A stretch of 64,000 bases of DNA from Aristolochia californica (Eukaryota > Streptophyta > Magnoliopsida > Piperales > Aristolochiaceae). Below the pieces are notes generated by a model that saw only the letters and a list, made by a program, of their open reading frames with translations, was not told the DNA's origin and did not search any database. The position numbers and the translations under genes are program-made. Below are positions 62,986-64,000 of the stretch, piece after piece; position 1 is the first letter of the stretch; each line of letters begins with the position of its first letter. The DNA lies in contig JARWKL010000008.1 of assembly GCA_029961685.1 (NCBI GenBank), positions 25,555,119 through 25,619,118 of the forward strand, given 5' to 3'.

Positions 62986-64000
62986 GGATATTTACCAGAG
63001 CCAAACAACCCACTTTTTGCCTATTTACAAAAAGTTGTAGTAACAATCATAGACCATCGTAAAGGTTTTGTTCGATTAATGATGTGAAACGACTATAACT
63101 TTTGTTAGTAATGACTTATGGTTTGGGAGTCTACACTCAATTAAAAATGCCTTGCCCCCCCTTTTTCCGATGATTGCAAATCCTAATATATAAAAAACTA
63201 AAAGAGTTTACAATCCCTAAAAATTGAAGATACTTTTTGGAATTATCTCTCTCTGCATTTGTGCATTTCCATTTTCAATGTTCAATTTTTTTAAAAATCC
63301 AAACTTGAGTTTTCATTCTCCCTTTTTTCTTGTAAACAAAAACGTAAGGCAAATAGATCACGACAAAATGAAAATTTTATAGTTTATGTATGCAAAAAAT
63401 TAAAAACTATAATAAATATATAAGTGAATAAAATTATTTCACGCACTAAAAATGAACACCAAAGTTTTGTTATCCATGTTTGGTAAATTCCACTAGTACG
63501 CTTGGAAGAATTTTATAAGAAAGAGATTTCTAATTGATCCTAACATGTTTTAAATATGGATATGCATGCTTGAAACATGTTGAAGATGCAAATGATCTAA
63601 AGATCGAAAAATTTCGAGTAGGAAAAACTAAATTCTCAAGCTAACATGCAGTGGGATATTTACCAGAGCAAAACAAAATAGTTTTTGCCTTTTTCAAAAA
63701 GTGGACCTAACAATCATAGATCATCATAAATGTTTTGATCAATTAATGATGTGTAACGGCTATAATTTTTGTTAGAAATGACTTATGGTTTGGGAGTCAC
63801 CATTCAGTTAAAAATGCTTCAACCCCCTTTTCCAATGATCGCAAAACCTAATATATAAAAAACTAAAGGAGTTTAAAATCCTTAAAAATCATAGATACTT
63901 TTTGGAATTATCTCTCTCTGCATTTGTGCATTTCCATTCTGGATGTTCAACTTTTTTTCAAATCCAAACTTGAGTTTTCACTCTCCCATTTTACTCGTAA

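Larger units (their letters stand above)
41090..64000 (+). repeat. Satellite array B, third segment, with higher-order structure
   Basis: Anchors lie at about 41704, 42391, 43082, 43757, 44592, 45264, 45901, 46762, 47418, 47685, 48338, 49037, 49723, 50208, 50475, 50822, 51493, 52169, 52867, 53542, 54413, 55109, 55788, 56077, 56344, 57032, 57685, 58718, 59233, 59499, 60177, 60670, 61343, 62016, 62718, 62986 and 63654. Unit types can be told apart after the anchor: a TTTACCAGAGCC, b TTCAAGCGAG, c TTTACTAGACCC, d TTCACCCGAGCC, e TTACTCGAGCCGAAC, f TTCAACCGAGCC. Internal deletion joints occur near 45500, 50176, 50497, 55929, 58340, 59078 and 60383. The array runs off the window end. No gene is visible. 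Confidence 0.95.

Noticed and set aside
2230..63490. Minus-strand open frames repeated across the arrays, such as 9999-10337 and 36084-36281
   Set aside because: Same explanation: repeated antisense readings of the monomer, frequently broken in neighbouring units, with no plausible gene structure.
1..64000. CRISPR-like repeat array
   Set aside because: Units are about 500-700 bp with no short repeat/spacer alternation and no cas genes. The context is plant nuclear satellite.
1..64000. Ribosomal intergenic spacer or telomere-associated repeat
   Set aside because: No rRNA gene sequence, no RNA polymerase I promoter-like element and no TTTAGGG tracts were seen.

Overview
This window contains no protein-coding gene that I can support and no RNA gene. 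It is almost entirely one AT-rich tandem satellite DNA of a plant nuclear genome, broken by two degenerate LTR-retrotransposon insertions. A flowering plant is inferred from retroelement hallmarks: initiator-tRNA-Met primer sites (TGGTATCAGAGC), a plant Copia-style polypurine tract (CTTGAGGGGGAG), TATAAATAG LTR promoters, and a long complex satellite. The species and the chromosome position (centromeric, pericentromeric or heterochromatic block) cannot be read from the sequence.

Layout. (1) 1-16100: array A, about 33 head-to-tail units of about 499 bp, with five shortened or fused units. (2) 16101-24650, 25976-38639 and 41090-64000: array B, units of about 650-720 bp. A B unit is an A-like unit plus an extra block of about 190-210 bp between the CCTAT and CCTTAAAAATC motifs. 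The block ends in a C-rich tract that expands to pure C runs of 24-34 in several units. The switch from A to B happens inside a hybrid, deleted unit at 15749-16100. (3) 24651-25975: a 1.3-kb internally deleted Copia-like LTR element with a recognisable 5-bp target duplication. (4) 38640-41089: a rearranged composite. It has a complete minus-strand LTR with adjacent primer site, an internal region carrying a nested miniature LTR element (TRIM), and an inverted partial copy of the same LTR at the far end.

Array B is not a simple tandem array. From about 41 kb onward, unit types can be told apart by the bases after the GGATATT anchor and by the form of the C-rich tract. They recur in the order a-b-c-d-e-f. 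The clearest complete higher-order repeat is 59499-62985 (3487 bp), and a copy lacking type e is 47685-50474 (2790 bp). The f unit is a truncated 267-bp monomer whose identical junction is seen six times. Smaller multimeric patterns (pairs and triplets) occur elsewhere, with a near-identical adjacent pair at about 20.2-21.6 kb. Everything reads as satellite turnover by unequal exchange, deletion at short homologies and retroelement invasion. Short open frames recur once per monomer only because the monomer recurs, and I do not treat them as genes. I found no undescribed multi-gene system. The novelty, if any, lies in the satellite architecture and the two rearranged elements.
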